A stretch of DNA of 64,000 nucleotides from Aplysia californica (taxonomy: Eukaryota; Mollusca; Gastropoda; Aplysiida; Aplysiidae), in NCBI RefSeq assembly GCF_000002075.1, contig NW_004797420.1, positions 129,483 through 193,482 on the forward strand, read 5' to 3'. The stretch's first letter is position 1; every line of letters starts with the position of its first letter. The notes under the pieces are model-generated. The model ran no database searches, had not been told where the DNA came from, and saw nothing but the letters and a program-made list of their open reading frames with translations. Position numbers and translations under genes: made by a program. Positions 24,101 through 39,100 of this stretch are shown piece after piece.

Positions 24101-27100
24101 GGCTTTGGTGGAGTCAGGTGTCAGATCCACAACCTCACACTCCAGCTGCTGTGATAAACGAGATTTGATCTTACCCTCAGAGAATGATTGAGATCTTAAA
24201 ATAGGTTCTGCTCCAGATGAAGAGAAAATGTTCCCGGAGATTGCAGAAGAAGTGTCGGCGGCTTTTAAGACATTGGTGACAGTCTCTCGACACGGAGATT
24301 CGATAATCTTGGATGAGGTCATACTACAAACTGGCAACGAGTTGGGTGAGAAGATCTGCAGTTCACTCATAGCATGCAGATCTGAGGACGGGGGCAGCAT
24401 TGCAGAAATATCTGCACGCAAACTGTCCGACTGTTCAAGCCTCGGATGAACACCCACATGCATGTCACTTAACACAGGGGCCTCACTGGCACAAGGAACA
24501 TTTGACACTGACGTCTGGGAAACACGGGGAATGTTGGAACCTTTTTGAGCATGACAAATAGCACCACCCTCCACAGAATTTGCTTGAGCCTTTGAGAAAG
24601 CACACACACTTGAGATAGTCCTTCCACAAGATACACACTTTGAGTTAGCACTGCTTCGTGAGGAAGGATCTGAGTTGGCTGTCAATTGAGCAAGACCTCG
24701 ACCCTCCCCTGTCTCCACCGTGACCACATCGCCAGCCACCTGGTAGCCTACACTAGCAATGTTGTTACCCTGAGAAGCCATGGGGCCACCATCAAGACGT
24801 ACCGGACGGCCACACTTGCACATACACACAGCAGAGCTCTCATTCACGAGTGAACAACCCTCGGTGTTTGCCCAGCGGCTCCCACGCCGCGGAAACTCCA
24901 CTCCTGATGACCCTGACTTGATTGAATGACCCCCATCACTCCCCACACTGGTCTGTGAGGTCACACTGGTCTGTGAGGTCAGGAGATGATTGGTCGCCGC
25001 AGGGCTCGCGCTGCTACCTTCGAGAGTCGAGGTATCTACTACTGTCTTCTCACTGGCTGTGGGGGAGATAGAGAGCTCCAGGGAGGCCTGACTCAGTAGG
25101 TTGTTCAGGCAATCCAGGTCAGAGTTTTCATGTATGTCGCTGCAGCGGATGAAGTAGCTGAGGATGTACAGGAAGCGCCGCACCACATCTGCCTTCTTGC
25201 CCACAACTACCGTGCGAGAGATCTTCAGGGGGAGGCCAATGGCACCAAACAGATCACTGTCAAAGAACACATTATAAACAGATAAATTTGTTTGTTTCAG
25301 TTCATAAAAAGAGTATCGACCAATAAAGAAAGAAAGAAATGGTAGACTTGAAATGATAGAGAGATAAAACAGTAGGATTTATTTACTAGTGGTGTCGTTC
25401 AACCAATCAGACACTGACAAGAAGAAAAACAAAAACAAAACAGTGACTACTTAGAAAACAAAACATAATCCTTCAAAGAATTTTTCTGTTAATGTGAGCA
25501 GCTGGCGAGCTAAGTGAGAGCATAAAAGACAAAAGACAAGGGGGAAAAAAATAAAAAATTGGGAGTTTTGGGTTTGTGTAAAGGGAAGCACCATATCAAC
25601 ACAATAATGATCACTTAATGCTAGAAAGAAAAGGAAGGTTGATAGACATAAATAACAAAAGGACAATAAAAAAGTAGACCCTGCCAGTGAGGGAACCTGT
25701 GAGATCACACAACTATACATTATAGACCTGCATGTGAGCCTCAACCAGATTGTCTGGAAATTTTGCGCACCCCCCCCAATAACAGCTTTTGTCAATGTTG
25801 TGGGTGTCATAAGGAAGGACTTCCGAGTAACGAGGGACAACCCCAGCAAACACAATAAAGAAGAGACCTAACTCTAACCCTACCCCTAGGCCTACCCCAA
25901 AAAAGAACCTGCTACGGGTCTCATGTAAAAGGCCAGCACAAGTCCAAAATTATTTTTTTTTAAAATAATTAAAAACCACACTCCAAAACAAACAAGGAGC
26001 ATAATATGGCATAACTATATGGCCTACATCTTCATTGCTATAATAGGGTTTGATACAATAACACAATAAAATCCTCCATATAGATCTAGAAATCTAAATA
26101 TATCTAGTCTAGATCTAGATCTTGTAGAACAAGTGAATAGGAATAGGCCTTGAACTAGAAATCCGCACCCGATTCCGAACAGAGGGACTCAGCCGAGTCT
26201 AGAATCTAGAATCTAAATACGAAGTGACTATTCGGACTCGAGTCCAAATATGAAAAAATGTTATTCGGACTCTGATTCTTGTCCAGCATGACATCACTTC
26301 CGACTTCAGACTTCCTGTGACTCGTGAATCCGGCTTCCTGTCCTGCCTCACACTCGTGACTCGCCTCAGGCTGGGTAGAGACCGGGATCACTTCGGGCAA
26401 AAAGGCGTTTTATGCAGGAGCCGAGTTTTTATCTTATGATGAATTTGAGGCCGGCCTGAAAAGTTATAGCGCTTTTAATAAATGTTTAGTTGTCAAGAGG
26501 TCATCAGAAACAATTTAAGATGGCTCGTTAGCGTGTGTCGGGGTCGGATGGGCGGCTGCACACGTGTGGCTGTGTGCGTTTCGGGGAGGGGGCACTATCG
26601 GTCCGGGCGTTGAACGGCGCATACGCGTCAGTCTTTTTCCCCCCCCGGCAACTGATCATTATTACAATAATAAGCTAGTCTTGACGTAGATCTACGTAAT
26701 GAATTGTGCTCTGGTCTATGGAATCAAAAGTTGCCGTATGCTCAGCTCTACACAGCAACACAACTTTTTCTTGGTAAACAATCAATATGACACAGGCTTG
26801 TGTATTTGAACGAATCGGTCTTTTTTCTTTTTACACAGCTCATAATATTCAGGTGCCAGGTGGTCTGCTAATCTTCAATTTTACCTTTTCTTACAACAAA
26901 GAAAGTGGGAAACATGGGGGGTGGGGGGGGCGTATCAATGAGGCGGCGGGCATCGGATCGACAGAAAAGGTGTGGAGGAAACTAAAAAATGGCGGAAAAT
27001 TGGAAGCACTGAACGTTAGATCTATAGAACGAAGACACTTCCTTTTTCCGGACTGGAGTCCGAATAAGAAATTTTTTTATTCACGCACCTGATGAAATGC

Positions 27101-30100
27101 TTTTTACAAACATTAATATTACAGCACAACCTATGATAGGGTTTGACACAATAGAATTGGAATATGAATCCTCCATTGAGGTCTATAATGATCTAATCTA
27201 GAACTAGATTCTATTAGAACAAGTGAGTCGGACTTGAATGAATCCACATGATCTGAGCAATTGAATTAGTCAACAAACGAAATTCAAAATGGCCGCTCGA
27301 GCACGAAACTGAAAGTAGATAATTTAGGTCGTCGTCTTTTTTACGTATTCGCATTTCGACTCAGGTTCCGACAATTATGTCGGAAACGCCGACGTCGGCA
27401 GTCGGCGGTCGGCACGAAAACGAAAGTGCCGACAAAGCCGACGGGAGAAAAAGGGGGGCGCTGGCAGTCGGCCAGGCCTCGCACGACGCACATTGACTGA
27501 TACAGGTGGGCCTAGCGATAGCATCGGCCGGCTCGCGGGTCGGGTCGCGATTGTCGGTTTTCAGACGATTGTCGGCAAACATGCAGGTCTAACATTACAT
27601 AAATGCTCAACCACAAATTATCTAAAATTTTGCTTTGAGTATATGACCTAAGACATCTATGAGAACAAAAATGTAATCAGAACTTGCGATGAGAAAAAGA
27701 AATGTATCAGCCACCAGTCCAAGGGGCCACTGTCGTGGACTGACCACTATACTGTTGACTGACCCCGAAGGTTGCTCCATCTGTGAGCAGTACTGAGAAC
27801 CATACTGCTGACCAAAAGGTACACAATCCACTGACCAATGTACAGACGGGACACTGCTTTGTCAGCTGACAATGACATGGAAGAATGGCTCTAACATTCT
27901 ACCTCACCACAAGATGAAACTTGTTTTCTTATACTGGACTTACCCAAGTTGTGCCCACAGTGGGTTATACGGGTGTGTCTTCGCTAGCGTATCCACCTGG
28001 GGAGGAGAATAAGCCTCTTGAGTATACAAAAATCCTACATATCCTACATGTGCTCAAAGCATTGTCCCCCAACCACACATTCTGTTGTAAATGTCCTAGG
28101 GTTATAACATTTAAATCAGACACTCTGTGCTGACACCATAATTTCCCAATCCCACATTTAATGTGTTGTAAATGTGTTTGCATTATTACGTTTTAATCAC
28201 ACACTCAATTTATCCCACATGAGCCAAAAGGTAGAGTCTACGTTCTCTAACGTTAGAGAACATATACAAGCTGTCTATGTTCTCTAATGTTCAGTGCTTC
28301 CAAGCGTAGCATTGAATCCCAGTCCCGGAAGAGTTTTTTTTTTTTCTCCTGAGCCTAAAATTTAAAAAAAAAAAATTAAGACTCACAGACCAAGGAAAGC
28401 CACTATTGAACTTTAACCAGGCCTAAAATGGTAAAAGAAAAAGTATAGAGGTCTACTTTGTAGGTAAAAGCTCCTCTTGGGGACAAAACCAAAATGTGCA
28501 TGCTTCATCAATACATTAAAAAACTGCAAAGCAACTAATTATAATTTATGGGAAAAAATTGTTGGTCAGTCGGGAGGAGGAGAAAAAGTAAAAACACAAC
28601 ATAAAACAAAAAAACCTTCCGGGACTGAGATTTGTACCAACAATCATAAAATAATTATATTTATATGACTTCAAACATAGACTTGCTGTTCATTCGGCCA
28701 ACATAACTTCCAAAAGTGAAAGATAGACTAAGCTATATATATTTACAGCACTGTTTTAGGAAAACCACCGCAACATAGTTCAAGATGTAGTTTTTTTTAC
28801 AACGAAGAAAGTGAGAAAGTCGGAACATGGGGAGGGGGTATCAATGAGGCGGCAGGCATCGGATCGGCAGATAAGGTTTGGAGGAAAATTGGAAGCGCTG
28901 AACATTAGAGAATGTAGACAATTTGTTGTACTTCAAGTGCACATAATATAGTTGCAATTCTGGATGCAATTTGATGTACACTTAAAACATAAAGGGAACG
29001 AAAACTCAAATTTTCAGTTCAAGAATAAAATCCCTTTCTACAGTACATATTCTGCTAGCACACACCAGAGGTGTAAATGGAAACACGGTATCAATACACT
29101 ACTGACCAAGAATCAGAAACTTGATTTAATTAAGCGTTCTCAGGTCCACTTTACAGGCATCGCCTTACATTTATTAATTTATTTCTTAACCTTGAGATAT
29201 CCGAGCAGTTTTGTAATTGGTTGCAAAAATTTGCAGTGCTGTACATTACAAAAAATTGTTACACTTTATTAGGGCTGTACCCCGGTAGCAAACACGCTCG
29301 TGCTCGCAAGCCCCTAGTTCAAGTCACAAGCCTCAAATCACTAGGTCAAATCATCAAATCAAATCACCAGCATGATACGCTGAGTCTAGCCTAAGATTCA
29401 AGTCCCCACACCAACTTGCAATCCGCGAAACCACTCGTGTCTGACCCCCTCTTCCTTCCCCTCCCTGCTTGTAATCCGCAAAACCACTTACATCAGAAAG
29501 AGAGAGGGGGGGAGAGAGAGAGAACCCGCTCACAGTGTCACTGCACCACAAACCAGTCTGTTCGATCAATCGAAGGCTTACGAGTAGCGGACGGCAGGCA
29601 AGACTCAAATCCTGATCGCAGCTTAACAAAGCACTTGGTCCCAAGACCTGCTTTGCGTCTCGTATTGCTTTGTGCTAAAGGCTTGCTCGCCGCCCGACAA
29701 ATCTCTCGTGCCAATAAATTTGCTTTGAGTTCAACTACCACCCTGGCAGGGCAGCACCACTCGTCAGGGCAACACCGCTCGTCAACAGCAAGCTGCAAGA
29801 TCTACAGGTAATCCACCCCACTCGCTGTGTGAACTCTGAACTCTAGACGTGGAGGAAGCGAGAGGCTGCGCTGGTTTTGGTGCAAGACAAAGAGGGCCGT
29901 AATATAGCCTAGTCCAGACCGTTCGTGACCTCAGTGCTTTAACATTGAAAATGTGACGTATTAGTAGGCTCACATTTTGTTATGAGCTGTTTTCACTGGT
30001 ATTACTAATGGAGATGCGACAAGAAAGCACTGGGGTCCCGGTATGGTAAACTATTTAGGACGCAGAATAAAGGTGTGAACTTACAAACAATTTTTAACGA

Positions 30101-33100
30101 CAAAGTAAATCAGTACATATATTGTTAGCATCCCGTGGCTTTTAATTTAATCACTCGCCTAAACTACACTTCCACTCCCACCCCGACACTTAGAACAAGT
30201 TGAAGTTGAAGAGAAAGCATTGGGGAGGGGAAGACAATCGTGATTTGGTTTCTGAACAATGTAAAAAACATTTGATTTGACTGCTTCCCTATCAGAAGAT
30301 CGTTGTTAACCCTGGAAGCGCGCAGGCCCTATATAAAGGGCGTGAGCCGGGCTACCCGGGAAGCGCGCACGCCCTATATATAGGGCTGACCTACTTCGAC
30401 CGGGAAGCGCGCAGGCCCTATATAAAGGGCATAGACGCTGACCCTTTTCAATGGAAAATTCCAGTGTTCCTTATATGGAAAATGACGTAGTCAATTACAG
30501 GCCAAAGTTATAAATAGTGACCAATGACTTTGCAAGTTATCTTGACCTCGTAGAGCGTCTCTTGGCCGAGATATCGATCGATAAAGTGACGCGGTCCCGC
30601 TGAGCGACTACACGCTATGTGTTATCACTTGTTTCGCCGTGCTGATGTACTAATTGTTGAGTCTATCGCGTTCTCGGCATTGTTTGTATTTATTTGATCG
30701 CTGATCATTTTTGAATGGCTCATTCTATCAGCTTAAAGAAAATATATGCTTTTATATGCTTTTTATCCTCCGTTGAGCCGTAAATGGTAATTTTTCAGTA
30801 GCAGGTATACATTTCGGGTATCTCAGCTGTTTCCCCCCCGCCAAACCCCCATGTTTACAACTGATCGGCCGTGGCGGCGGGGCATTTTTGGCGGGTTACT
30901 TCCGGTGAAACGCTGAGCGCTTCTAGGGTTAAGATAAATTATATCACATTGTTAATTACATTGTAGGCCTATAACTTTTTAAAAACATCTTGCTGCACTG
31001 TAACTGATATTATGTATGTATTGTGCATGTTCTATCATACAAATATTATTTATGACGTCGAATTACGCCTAGAAAATTAATAAAGCAAAACGTAATCCCC
31101 CCCCCCAATTAAAAAAAAAAATTAAAAAAAAAAACAACCCCAAGACAAATAAAACCCTGTCATGACAGGAGGCGTAAGGGGAGGGGCGGGCTCTATGAAA
31201 AGTGAGGGGTGGCTCGCCAGCCATAGCGCCCCCTCCCCTCCCCAAACAGCGCCATCGCTGGAAGTGTGAGGGCTTGTCAGCGTGCGGCACGCGGGCAGGA
31301 GTATCGGCGCGCTCTGTAAACAAGAGTTTCTGACGTCACGACACAAATCAGTAAGCCCGTCCGCCGTTCAAGAGTAGCAACTCCGGTAGCGGGCAAAGCA
31401 CAGGCCTGCTCGCAAGCCTCTGGCACAAACCGTCCGCTGCTTGCAAGCCATTGATTAATCGAGCAGACTCCAGCCCTACAATTTATAACTGTGTTACGAC
31501 AACAAACAAACTGCTTGATGAGAAAAACACAATTGTCGGTTGGGAGTAAAAATAAAATGAGAAACACACCCATGGGAAAATGGTTATTCAGTGTCAGGGA
31601 AAAGTAAAACAGAAGGATAAAAAGAAAGTCTAAAAGTGGCCCCCTCCCACAACACATACAGAAATACATGGACATATAGACTAACCCATTTGGCAGAGTG
31701 CTTGTCAAGGTAGGTCTTGGACGGCGTCCCTCCGGCAGGCGTTACTGTGGCAACCCAAGCCAGATGCTGAGTGAGCACAGCTGACAATAGGGTGCTCACA
31801 AAACTGAGGACAATAAAAATACCATTCAGATCAGATCAGTTCAGCTTCTTTATATATGGTATACGTCTTATGCCCTGACTGGACCTCTGATTTATCGTCC
31901 ATCTTCAACAGGGCTTAGCTACACGAGTACGAAGCCATAAAAAACCCCAAAACCACAAATACAAGAGTGTCCCATTAAGAACCAAAACCAGCATCATACA
32001 AGAGAGGCACCTTAGTTTCTTAAACTCTGAAAATTTTCGTAGAACACAGTACAGAGACAAAGTAGCACTCACAATTTACAGTTCTTGTTGTCGTACTTGG
32101 CAACAAGGGAGACAAACTCCTGCATGAACTTCTCACAGAGTTTCGTCTTGTACGTGGTGGTGGACATCATGGTTAGCCAGACAGGCTCTGGCAGACGCGG
32201 CGCCATATACAGGTCATACACATTGGTGCGGAATGTATCTAGAGCCTGGGACCAAAGGCAAAACACATTAGAATGAGAACAATGGAGGTATATTGTCATT
32301 TGTCATGCTGGAAAAAAGCTCTCTATCGAAAGTTAACTCAATAAACACAATAATACCAATAAATAATAAACAGCATTTGCACACCATAAATTCCCACTCA
32401 ACAGCAAGTTCAACGCGCATTAAAAGCTCTATCAAATAACACTCAGAACTGGCACACACTGCTGTAACAAAAGTAAACACAATGGGAGCTGCTGTACCAG
32501 ATTGCTCCTCCTATTATTATCATATAAAAAGCAAAACAATGCTTTGAATAAATGATATTGTGCAACACTTCATTCATTATATCACAAAAGACATCCGATT
32601 GGTAACTGGGTGCAAAACTAATCATTTCAGCACTTAAGCAAAGGCATATTTCATTAAAAGACACCACATAACAGAATGCAAAAAAGTATTTTAAGAACAT
32701 GGCTGGAGCCAAGTTGGCAACTTGAAGACATCGTACCTCCATTGTTACAGGCAAAAAGCTACGAGAGTTGAAGTAGGCCTTTTCAATCACCGAGCGCAGT
32801 TTTTCCACATGACCCTCAATCAGAGCAAAGTGGGAGAAGAAAAAACTCTGGAACAACCTATGGGGAAAAGACAATTAGAAATAGATTAACTCAACGTCTA
32901 TTGCGTTGTCATTGCAGCGTTTGCAATATTTTCTTTAGAGATGTCGGACTCCCATCATCACATCCCCTCCAATATTGAACCTTTGAACGGTTTTACTCAT
33001 ACTAGCAACACAACTGCTGTTACCAAGGGTTGACTAATTGAAACTACAGCTATTTTTGTTCCTTCCTCGTAATTCACACCAGAACTAAACACATAAGAGA

Positions 33101-36100
33101 GCAGAACACAAAAGAAAGCAACTCACATGGTACTCTCCTCATCTTTTTCATCATGGGGACCAAACAGGATGCCGATGGCCAACATCTTCTTCCGAGACCT
33201 AGCTACTGTGCCCTGTGGGTGAAGACAATAAACCTGTCGAAATCTTTTCATACCTGAAACTTATATGCATTCAAATCTCTGTCTAAAAAGCTCCCGAAAA
33301 TGGACAAAGAGAGGGTGGGGTAGAGCAGTGGATAACTCGTCACCTGTATCAGAACTACAGCACAATGTGAGCTAACAGAGTCCTTTTTATGACTTCTTGA
33401 AAGAGGTTGTAGCTTGGGTCTGGACATCATATAGTATATCACAGCAGTCCAGGGGAACTTCCTTTATTCATAGTAAACCTTCTGACTGTTAAAAGTAATT
33501 ACTTGTAATGTGGAGGCGATGTCAATAGAATTGATACTTCTTCAAAAACTATTAAACACAAACATATAAACATGTACATTTTTTGAAAGTACAAAGAACC
33601 AATATTGAAATATCTCTTAGCAGTTTGAAAATCATTCTATTTAATTGCAACGTTTAATTTTGATATTTGCAGTCAAGATGAAAAATGAACACCAGAACTC
33701 CATTTTTCATAGTTGCTTAGGTACAAATACTGCTCTAAAATGTATCCAAGAGATAAATACATAAATGTTTATGAGACCATCTGTATAACATTAGAAAGCT
33801 GCTGAGGTTGAAAGCGGGTAATGAGGAAAACATAATCCACAAAGACAAATAGACACATAAAGGAAAAATACAGCAAACAGTGGAAAAGGTCCACAGATAC
33901 TCAGAAAAGACATCTGAAATCTGAAAGTCCTCTGCTGCTGTACAGCTCAACATGCATGGTATAGCCATTGCATAATGATGAAAACTGAAGTACCACAGTG
34001 CTATAGTATACTAAGGACTGAAGTGCACGTAGTGCAAGAACACACTTCGCTAAAATTGACTTGCACCCAGTAAAACAAATATCTTTAAGATGAACCACAA
34101 GTATAGCACTGAGCAACACACAGAACTAGTTGTACTTAGTTTTAGTAAGGTTTTTATGTCAGCAGAGAAGTCCAAACAGGGAATCAGGCTTTCTATGCTC
34201 ACCTCTCTAGCCTCAACAGCACAAAGTCTGTTTCGACCATCAAGGCACCCCAGAAATAACAGTTCACAAGAGAGGGACGAACATACAAAAGAAGTAGAGG
34301 AAAAATGACGATAGTGAGAATGAGGAAAGAAAAAGCAGCAGTTTCCCCTATGTTGTTTCGGCACTGTATAAGCATGACATTTATAAGTCAGCCCATTTAC
34401 AATTCTACTGTGTACACGAACACGTTAATATCCTCCCTTTGGGAATAGCCTACAGACACTTCAGTCAGTGGCACTGATGGGGGGGGGGTTGTGTCTAATT
34501 GTAGGCTTTAAATCTCTTTTAAGGCACAGTACCTCTGAGGCAAGACTGCTATCTTGTCTACGACTGTGTCCGTCCAACGTGGTTGTCTGTGCCCGCATCC
34601 AGCGGCGATGGAGACTGTTGTAGCTGCTGGCACTGTTGTTGCTAGGTGACGGGAAGGAAGTACGCAGGCTACCACTAGAAGTAACTGTCAGAAGAAATGG
34701 AGATGAGGTAACACAATGAAACGTCATTTTTATTCCTGTTCCGTATTTCATCAAGAACTCAAATGAATCCACCCATATGCCTTTCCCATTAATAACACAA
34801 CATATTGCGTTCAAAACAATGCCCAGTTAAATATTACAATTTAAAAAAAAATCAAAGTAAAAGATTCCCCCCCCCCCCCCAGAGTATTAAGATTTTCCCA
34901 GAGTTTTTCCCATACCCCCCCGCGCGCAAAAAAGAGCGCCCTCCCCCCGACACAAAACTTTTACACTCACATGAAGCCAAACCGCTGTCATCATCCGTGC
35001 TGTAGTCAGACAAGATCTCTCTTGAGGGGACATCCACCGGAATACTTCGCGCTGGGGAAAAGACAGAAAAGGATGAACCTGCTTTTTCTCAGCTTTTATC
35101 AACTACAGAGTGAAATAACAGTCGCTATTATAATAATTGAAATAGACAAAAAGATAAATACAATTTGCAAAAGAGCTACGGATAACATCCATCAGTTCTT
35201 ACATTGAAAAAACTGAAACCCTTTTCCTGACAGAAAACATAAACTATGTGAATACAGAGAGTATGAAAATTGTATATAGTTGAAACCTTAACAGTTATAA
35301 TCAAAACCCATTAAAATTGAAAACCTGATTACAACATTACCAAACAGTCCGCCCAACTTCATACTAAACCATCCACTTACCATATTTTTCTTTCGACTTC
35401 CGTAATGGTAAAGAGAACTCGCCTGATGAAAAATCAGCCGAGGATCCCTGTAGACTGTTAGAGTCAGATTCCGTATCTCTGAAATACAAAGGTTAACGTG
35501 AGCCTGTGATATTTTACTAGTTGTGACTGGTTACTTTTCCCAAAAGAAACCCTCCCATGTTTAACTCACTCGCGACGCGTACCGCACATAGACGCTACCG
35601 GCCACGCCCCGCACCCAATATGCAGGACCCATGAGTCAAAGGAAAAACATCGGGTAAATCCCGCTACATATGCGAGAAGTGGCCTCAGAATAACGCAGTC
35701 CTCTCTTACACCATTAGCTGCAATCCAAGTTTTGAATGGAAGCGAACCAAACTTCTGGTAAATAAAAAACTACGACCACCCCACAACAACGAAAATAGCA
35801 CTACCTCTCCCGTGAAACTGAACATGGATGCACATCGCAAACGAAAGTGTAAGCCTAATAACAGGCTAAACGACTTCGGAATTTTTGATGACGCAGACTC
35901 TGAGATATCAGATATTAAATAGGACTCTCACGGGGATCCAGAATTTGTGGAAAAAACAGCGAGATAAGGAGAGATTGACTAGATCAAGATTTAGTGATAG
36001 GGAGTCAACTGACGACAGTTAAGTTTCAGACCCTGACCAACAAGTTCCATCCAAAAGGAAACGTAAGTCTAGATCTTGATCTAGAAGATCTGCTACTAAA

Positions 36101-39100
36101 AGTAAAGACAGATGTATTGAAACTGAAGAAGTTTTAGATCTACAAGATGTTACAAGATGGAATTATATAAATAATTGGTGAGTAATACTTTACTTTATCT
36201 CATTTGTTATTTTTTGCATGTAGATATAATGTCTCCAAAATTTATGCGCAAGACAAAATTTTATCAAAATTTACATGGGCGTATTTCAAAAACTAATAAA
36301 GATAATGACTTTATTTTTTTCAATGTTGGAAACCTGGTCATTTCAATAAAAACATATTCAAAGGAGAAAGTGATAGCTTTATTGGTTTTTGAGATACAGC
36401 TTATCAAAATATGAAATGCCAGTCGTGAGAGGTTGTGCCCCGAAATTTCCGTCAGTCTCCAGTGAGTTAATAACTCACCTACTGCATTCCCTGAACTACC
36501 TGCTAAATCCGAAACACTTTTCTACCATTTTTCAAACATTGCTGGACATGCTTCAGGCTTGGTAGTTGGATGTATGAAAGATCAGTCTGTTTGGCGTCAG
36601 TTCAGCATTGTTGCAGTGACTTCCCTTGAATTTGCCTGCTTAAAAACCATATTTTTCCAGAGCCACTCAAAATAATGTTATTGAACCACGATGGCATTTC
36701 AACAAGGTTAGAACATTTCTGAATTTGTGGACCCATACGTGATTGAAAGGTTAGATTTAAGGTTTTTCTGCTGATGAAGATGATGATGATCCATCATACA
36801 GAACTGACAATGAATACAGGAGAGGTAACTGGAGATGTGTTGATGTAAGTGAAGGTGAAAATAGTGATCTGGGTCTAGATTCAGCTGTTCATTAGGCTCA
36901 GAACAATGATGAAGATAATGATCCAGGATTCCAGGCCTTAGTTCAAGCAAGATTACTTATCATAATTTTGAAAATTGTCCTTAAACTTTGTCCTGTGTCA
37001 TTTCATAGTGACTGCATACTTTCTTCTTTGAAATCCCCAGCTAGATCTCAGGGGCGGTCGACAGGTGGTTCTTCAACCTGCAGTGCAGCTGATTTTTATG
37101 TATGAGCCCATTTTTCTAGCTTAGTATAAGTGGGACCCCTTGCCTTCAGGCAGCCACATTCCTTTTTCAGTTATGGCAGGAAATAATCTTGAATTTTACA
37201 CACCACCATTGGATCTTCAACATGTGCAACTTGCACACAGGACCTTCGAGATCCCCCCCCCCCCCTTATTCGAGAACGCTAAGTGTTCCACCTTACCTAC
37301 CCTAAGATCTGGAGTGTGGCTGAAAGACAGCAGTAAAAAAGAGCCAGGAGTAGCAGTAGAAAGAGTCAAGAGTAAAGCTGGTTCGGGTGGTGTGTTGGTG
37401 GTGGTGTGCTGGTGTGTAGAGATAAAAGCAAAAGACAGAACATGACTAGAGAGCAGGAAAGGAGATGATGGGAAAATTTTTTAGAGAAGAACCACCTGTT
37501 GACCGCCCCTGAGATCTAGCTGGGGATTTCAAAGAAGAAAGTATGCAGTCACTATGAAATGACACAGGACAAAGTTTAAGGACAATTTTTAATCTCTGTC
37601 AGGTTTTGAACCTGGGAGCTTCTGAATGAGAGGCAACCACCGTACCTTTAGACCAAGAGAGCCCCCTGACTGTATACTATTTGTCAGTTGATGCAACATC
37701 TGCTTTTAGCAGAGACAAACACATAAAAGCATGCATATCGACACAATGAATCACACCCTTCTATTTTGTATAAAAGTTTTTGGCCTTTTTTACCCATAAA
37801 TTTGGCATATTCTCAAAAATGTATAAAATTCACTTATCAAATGAATCATTAAACTTTTCGTTTAATTCTGTTAAGTGTGTTTAAGCACAAATATTTGAGA
37901 AAAATGTCAGTGCGGTGTACTCACTAATAAGCTCATAGTGAATTTTTGAAAGGTACTTCCAACATTGACAAAAGAGTCAGCACCTAACAGTGCTACATCA
38001 AGACCCAAAGCTTCCCTTTCCACAAGCAACATTACAGCCAATGCTAGCTGCTAGTCTTAACCCAAGAGATAAATCTACTGCACATGGCCAGTAAAAAAAA
38101 GTCTCACCCAATGCTTTCTCTGCGCGGCTTCTCCGGGAGGAACACTTTGGTCACCATAAGTTGTGGTGGTGACCTGTGGGGCGGACAGAGAAACAAGGGA
38201 GGAAAATGGTGAAAGTCTTATAGGTGGATTTTATGAGTACTGCTACAACCCTGAGAGAGAAGGGCATGTCGCAAGACAAAAAAAAAAATACTACTATGTA
38301 CTTGTATATCAAGATTCTGTGATTCTGCCAAATATTTACATCATTGTCTTTACTCAGACAAAGGGCATTGTGAGGTATTAACGCTTTCACAGATATTACT
38401 AAACTATTGTTTGTGCTCGGTGAAAATAAATACATTACCCAGAGCACTTCAATACAACAGGTTGGGACAGGAATTTCTCAGGTAGAGGGGTCTAGGAAAA
38501 GTTTTGTGTTTTTTGGGGGGGATACTTTGGCAAAATGATGAAAAGAAAACTCTTTGTGTATGCTTTTAAAAAAAAGAAGTAAAATTTCACATTTAAAAAA
38601 AAAGATAGCTATGAAATAAATGAAAATTGTTCAAGAAATACCACAGAATATAGATAAGGAAAAATGTGTTGACATTCAAGGTGTTCCAACATTAAATCCC
38701 TTTCGCAAGGCTCACCTGAGCAAGTGAATCTTGAGTGATGTCCCTTTGTAGGCCATGCCCACAGTACCAAACATCATTTCCTCCAGCACCTTGACATCGC
38801 TTCCTAGTCTCTGGAACTGAAAGCCAAGGGGAAAACCATCACAAACAAAGCCATGGAGGTACATATGACACCCCCCTCCCTCGAACAGAGCAAATAATAT
38901 GACACTGATCAATAGTTCAGAGTTTTCCTCAATACCTGCACAGGGTGATAAAGAATTGAGAGACAACAAGAGGATAACCAAAACATCCAGAAAGGGTTTT
39001 CAGAAAAATCACAGAACAAACCAAAATATCTGGAGTGAAATGGAAAGATAAAGATTGAAATACAGTTGAAACTGTCCAAGACGGTCACCAATAGTCAAGG

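Noticed and set aside
23910-24449. Open frames on the + strand opposite the large FNIP exon
   Set aside because: Shadows of the conserved minus-strand coding sequence.
25451-25855. 134-codon minus-strand frame next to the large FNIP exon
   Set aside because: Intronic, no conserved FNIP block, and the exon acceptor at 25256 is unambiguous.
29416-29811. 131-codon + strand frame in a FNIP intron
   Set aside because: Within a repeat-like region, no motif, opposite strand also open by composition.
31277-31708. 143-codon minus-strand frame
   Set aside because: Only its far end overlaps a true FNIP exon, in another frame; the rest is intron.
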